Source of the DNA: JAIYDQ01 sp034408855
GTDB lineage: Bacteria > Planctomycetota > Planctomycetia > Pirellulales > Pirellulaceae
Direction: 5' to 3'
Length of the DNA stretch: 64,000 nt
NCBI GenBank assembly: GCA_034408855.1
Contig: JAWXCK010000080.1
Coordinates: 1 to 64,000 of the forward strand
The position numbers and the translations under genes were made by a program. Of the stretch, positions 60,709 through 64,000 are shown one piece after another (positions within the stretch are counted from its first letter, which is position 1; each line of letters begins with the position of its first letter). The notes beneath the pieces are model-generated. The model was not told the DNA's origin and ran no database searches. It saw nothing but the letters and a program-made list of their open reading frames with translations.

Positions 60709-63216
60709 ATGAAATTTTCGACAAGATCACATCGTCAGCGTCATCGAGGAATAGCCAAAGTCATGGTGGTGCTTGGTGCTGCACTATTATCGATCGCAGT
60801 TTTCGCCGGTATTTTTGCTTGGATGATGACTGGGGCGAAGACAAGTCCCGAAGCTCGATTGAACGCGGGATTGCGCTTACTTAAGAAAGGGCAGACGCAA
60901 GAGGCCAAGCTTCGAGCGGCGTCGATCGACGAAGCATCGTTAAAGGATCCGGCAGAGCAATCCAAACATCATCTTGTATTCGGAGCGGCCGCCTTGGACG
61001 ACGCGGAGCACGCTAGGCTTCGTCAAACGGAGATTGCAAAGGCTAAGGAATCCGAAGAGCATCTTCAGAAATCCAAGAAGATAGGCTTTCCTCGTGGCTA
61101 CGAAGGGCTCGGTAATTTCTTGCTAGGCAAGGTCTTGGTGATGCTCTTTCGAGGTAGCGAAGCGATGGAACCACTCGATGCTGCGATCGCCGAGTGGCCA
61201 AGTGGACGAGTCGATTCGCTTGAACGGTTGATCGACATCGAGCTTGCAGAAGAGAAACCAGATTTTGAGTTGCTGAGAGAGCGACTTCATCAATGGGACG
61301 CCTTGGCCGGTCTGACTAAGGACGAACGAGAATTGGCTGGCATCAAAAGGATTGAAGTTGAACTAGCAGCTGGCCAAAGCGATGCCGCCGAACAAGTCGC
61401 GAAGAGCGTTCCCGACGATTCGCGCTATGCAGTCAACGCAAAGTACTTGATGGCGCTGACCGAACTCAAACATCAACAATCATTGGCTACACAAAACAAG
61501 CCCGAGTTCGAATCGATTTTGAAGGTGATGCAGGATGTGAGCCGAGAATTGATCGTTGACAATAGGACGCGGCGGCGGAGCAAATACTATAGCGGGCTGA
61601 TTTATCTCACCATCGAACAGCCCATCGCCGCGATGACCACGTTTAGCGCATTGCGACAAGAGTTCCCACAAACAGTCGAGAGTACAGCCGCTACGATCGA
61701 GGAAATACAAGCCTTGATCGCACTAAATCGTTATGAAGATGCCAGCCGGACTTTGAAACTGCTGACCGATCAATTTGGTGACCTGTCATGGTATCAGAAC
61801 CATTGGATGCCCTTGAAAGCCATGCGAGATCGAACCAATGAACTCGGCCAAGAACTGGTCAAGGCAAAGGCTTATCCCGAGCTTATATCATTTGCGGAGC
61901 ACTTACCGCCTTTCAACGAGCGGGTGGATAAGCTGAAATTGCTCGCCGTCGGATACCAGCGCTGGGCACTTTCGCTTAAAGAGAAAGCTTTGGGGATCGA
62001 TCCACTGCTGGATATCCGCAACGCGAAGCGGACGCGTGAATCGGATGCTAGTACGGACGAGCGACAACAGCAGCTATTTAGCAAGGCAGCCCAATTCTTC
62101 AAGGAGCTTGCGATTCATGAACTTCGTTCGCCCGAATACAGCGATCTTATTTGGTCGGCCATTGATTCCTCGCAAGCAGCCGGAGAACTGACGCAATCGA
62201 ACGCGATGATCGCCAACAATATGGCCTATGAACCGAGGGACCGGCAACCGCGGAGTATTCTTAAAATCGCCGAGAATCATTTTGCGATGCAAGAACTCGA
62301 AAGTGCATTGATTCAACTTCAACGCTGCATTAACCAGCATCCCGAGCATCCCTTGTCCTATCAAGCTAGGCTCAATGCCGCTCGTATTCTGAGCGAGCAA
62401 TCTCAATTTGATCAGGCTATCGATTATCTGGACAAGAATCTCTATGCTAGTCAACTCACACCAGAAAGCCCCGTTTGGCGTGAATCATTCTTTGAACTCG
62501 GTAAAATTCACTTCCAGCGTGGGGAGAAACAACACGCTGAAGGCGACGCATTACAATACGAAACGACTTCGCTACAAAAAAACAAACGTATCGAGAAACT
62601 CGAAGCATCGAACACTCAATTCATTAAGAGTATTGCTTGTCTCGAAGAATGGATAAAGCGATATCCCGAAGATTCGCGTCGATTCGAGACCATGTACGCG
62701 ATTGGACAAGCCTATCAAATGGCTGCCCAATGGAACACGGTACAGATCAACGAAAAGCTCTTGAATTCGGATGAGCAAATTCGATCGCGCGTTCAAGAAA
62801 AGCGAAAACTTTTGGATTCCGCACGCAAAACCTTCAAGGAAATTCGCGATGGAATGAACTCGTCTAAGGACTTGGCGGTTCTCGATGTAGCCCAACAACG
62901 ATTGCTTCGGAATAGCTATTTTGCCGAAGCAGATTTGATGTTTCAGTCGAAAGATTATGAAGGAGCCTTGGCAACCTATCGCAATATTGCCAACCGCTTA
63001 GCCAATGAACCGGAAGCCATGGAAGCACTTTCCCAGGCTGCCGATTGCCTAAAGCGACTCGGTCGCGAAGAGGAAAGTCGACGGGTCATTGCGCAAGCCC
63101 GACATGTTCTCGAACAGATTCCAGCGCAGCGCGATCAGCAGTTCGTGAGCTTCACTCGGTTTTCCCGCAACGAATGGAGCAAACATTTAGATTGGATGGG
63201 GAAGGATTCGCTGTAG
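60709..63216 (+). CDS. Membrane-anchored tetratricopeptide-repeat protein
   Basis: A protein of 835 residues if started at the ATG at 60709. That start gives an Arg-rich cytoplasmic end (KFSTRSHRQRHRGIAK) and then one membrane segment (VMVVLGAALLSIAVFAGIFA). A longer frame opens at 60586, inside a repeat, and an ATG at 60643 is also possible. The rest is helical TPR-like repeats, for example GLRLLKKGQTQEAKLRAASI and the C-terminal AEADLMFQSKDYEGALATYR. No catalytic motif is seen. A scaffold role at the membrane is inferred. The gene sits between trmD and yraN, where rplS and rnhB commonly lie in other bacteria. Confidence 0.75.
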   Translation: MKFSTRSHRQRHRGIAKVMVVLGAALLSIAVFAGIFAWMMTGAKTSPEARLNAGLRLLKKGQTQEAKLRAASIDEASLKDPAEQSKHHLVFGAAALDDAEHARLRQTEIAKAKESEEHLQKSKKIGFPRGYEGLGNFLLGKVLVMLFRGSEAMEPLDAAIAEWPSGRVDSLERLIDIELAEEKPDFELLRERLHQWDALAGLTKDERELAGIKRIEVELAAGQSDAAEQVAKSVPDDSRYAVNAKYLMALTELKHQQSLATQNKPEFESILKVMQDVSRELIVDNRTRRRSKYYSGLIYLTIEQPIAAMTTFSALRQEFPQTVESTAATIEEIQALIALNRYEDASRTLKLLTDQFGDLSWYQNHWMPLKAMRDRTNELGQELVKAKAYPELISFAEHLPPFNERVDKLKLLAVGYQRWALSLKEKALGIDPLLDIRNAKRTRESDASTDERQQQLFSKAAQFFKELAIHELRSPEYSDLIWSAIDSSQAAGELTQSNAMIANNMAYEPRDRQPRSILKIAENHFAMQELESALIQLQRCINQHPEHPLSYQARLNAARILSEQSQFDQAIDYLDKNLYASQLTPESPVWRESFFELGKIHFQRGEKQHAEGDALQYETTSLQKNKRIEKLEASNTQFIKSIACLEEWIKRYPEDSRRFETMYAIGQAYQMAAQWNTVQINEKLLNSDEQIRSRVQEKRKLLDSARKTFKEIRDGMNSSKDLAVLDVAQQRLLRNSYFAEADLMFQSKDYEGALATYRNIANRLANEPEAMEALSQAADCLKRLGREEESRRVIAQARHVLEQIPAQRDQQFVSFTRFSRNEWSKHLDWMGKDSL

Positions 63217-63313
63217 AATAACCTAACGATATTCAGCAGCGAATTCTTTGGCTCCGGTCGCCTAAGCTTGCGGTGAATTGCTAGGTACCGGATAACGTAC
63301 GGAGCGACATCGA

Positions 63314-63799
63314 ATGATGCCATGGTTAAACTCCCTTCGTGACCGTGTCAGAGTTGCTATCGATGCCGTTTCGCGAAAGTGCTTTCGGCGGAATAGGTTG
63401 CTGGGCGAGAGCGATACACTTTCGGTTGGAAAACAAGGTGAACGCATCGCAGCAGACTACCTTCGTCGCCAAGGATTGAAGATCCTCCATCAGAGTTATC
63501 GCAGTCCGATCGGCGAAGTCGATATTATCGCTCTCGACCAGTCGAATCGATCGCGAAAAACGCTCGTCTTCGTCGAAGTCAAAACGTGGCGAATACCTGC
63601 ACAAGGTGGGCCGGCCGACGCAGTCGACGGGCAAAAGCAAGAGCGCTTGACGCGTTTAGCACTCGAGTTCCTCAAGCGTCATCGACTCCTAGAGAGTCCT
63701 GCTCGATTCGATGTTGTGCAAGTCATTCTCGAACCGCTATCGATTCGTCATTTTCCGAACGCCTTTGAAGCGACCGGAAAGTATCAGTGGTTTTCTTAG
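63314..63799 (+). CDS. YraN family endonuclease-like protein (UPF0102)
   Basis: A 161-residue protein of the UPF0102/YraN family, with a nuclease fold. The active-site-like residues are seen in IGEVDIIALD and LVFVEVKTW, forming a D-ExK pattern. An N-terminal extension of about 35 residues (LRDRVRVAIDAVSRKCFRRN) precedes the domain, compared with the usual length near 120. The biochemical activity is not established for the family, although a role in recombination or DNA repair has been proposed. It starts with an ATG at 63314. Confidence 0.88.
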   Translation: MMPWLNSLRDRVRVAIDAVSRKCFRRNRLLGESDTLSVGKQGERIAADYLRRQGLKILHQSYRSPIGEVDIIALDQSNRSRKTLVFVEVKTWRIPAQGGPADAVDGQKQERLTRLALEFLKRHRLLESPARFDVVQVILEPLSIRHFPNAFEATGKYQWFS

Positions 63800-63900
63800 T
63801 CGCCAACGGCGTGGAATTTTTACGACTCGTTTCCATACGGCGATTGCTTTGCATTAGAATGTCTCGCGTTCCCCGGGCTTGTCGTAGACGGATCAAAAAT

Positions 63901-63968
63901 GTGAGCGGCACGGCGCTAGCCCCCGGTTTTTGATATGGAAAACCGGCGGCTAGCGCCGAACCGCTCAC
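63901..63968. repeat. Long imperfect palindrome of the GTGAGCGG family
   Basis: Arms 63901-63930 and 63939-63968 match in 27 of 30 positions around the loop TGATATGG. The left arm begins GTGAGCGGCACGGCGCTAGC and repeats the sequence at 38961. It would fold as a near-complete hairpin. Confidence 0.8.
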
Positions 63969-64000
63969 AAAATTAAGTGACACGGCGAGCAAATTAGGTC

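Overview
The window looks like chromosomal DNA of a planctomycete, probably from the Pirellulales/Rhodopirellula group. This is inferred from gene content, not from a search. The markers are two giant secreted proteins with an Arg-rich N-terminus ending in LESRQLMA and a dockerin-like C-terminus, a DUF1080 protein, a DUF1573 protein, a PEP-CTERM protein, an ExbB/ExbD pair followed by a membrane-anchored squalene-cyclase-like toroid protein, Tat-type signals on small exported enzymes, and many short palindromic repeats between genes. I see no phage, insertion sequence, CRISPR array, rRNA or tRNA gene.

Layout. 0-12 kb is mixed housekeeping and exported proteins: a cold-shock protein and YqgE/AlgH pair, DUF1080, a small lipoprotein plus membrane protein, an HU-like protein, a HAD phosphatase, a Tat-exported DUF3500-like protein coupled to a zinc-ribbon membrane protein, DUF1573, a sugar isomerase-like protein and an SDR epimerase. 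12.4-22.7 kb is a run on the plus strand: a large TPR protein, ExbB/TolQ, ExbD/TolR, the toroid protein and a glycoside-hydrolase-like enzyme. It reads as an energised envelope module. 23-29.4 kb holds a coiled-coil membrane protein, a PEP-CTERM protein, trpD, a VapBC-type toxin-antitoxin pair, a DNA-alkylation-repeat protein and serS.

29.8-36.5 kb is a complete type I Wadjet operon, jetABCD, an SMC-like system that cleaves plasmid DNA. The genes overlap or nearly touch. An M3 metallopeptidase follows. 38.8-57.2 kb is almost entirely two secreted proteins on the minus strand: an 860-residue putative metalloprotease with an SdrD-like and a dockerin-like region, and a 5219-residue protein with beta-helix, Ig-like, PPC-like, GEVED and dockerin-like regions. 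The giant also carries a metzincin-like site in which every catalytic residue is replaced. 57.6-64 kb returns to core genes (ffh, rpsP, trmD, yraN) with a TPR membrane protein where rplS might be expected.

The least-explained signals are the repeats. At least five families of small palindromic elements occupy the gaps. One copy supplies the stop codon of the DNA-alkylation-repeat gene, another is translated inside the C-terminus of the 860-residue protein, and an array of the 7-mer GGGTTGA ends against the serS start codon.
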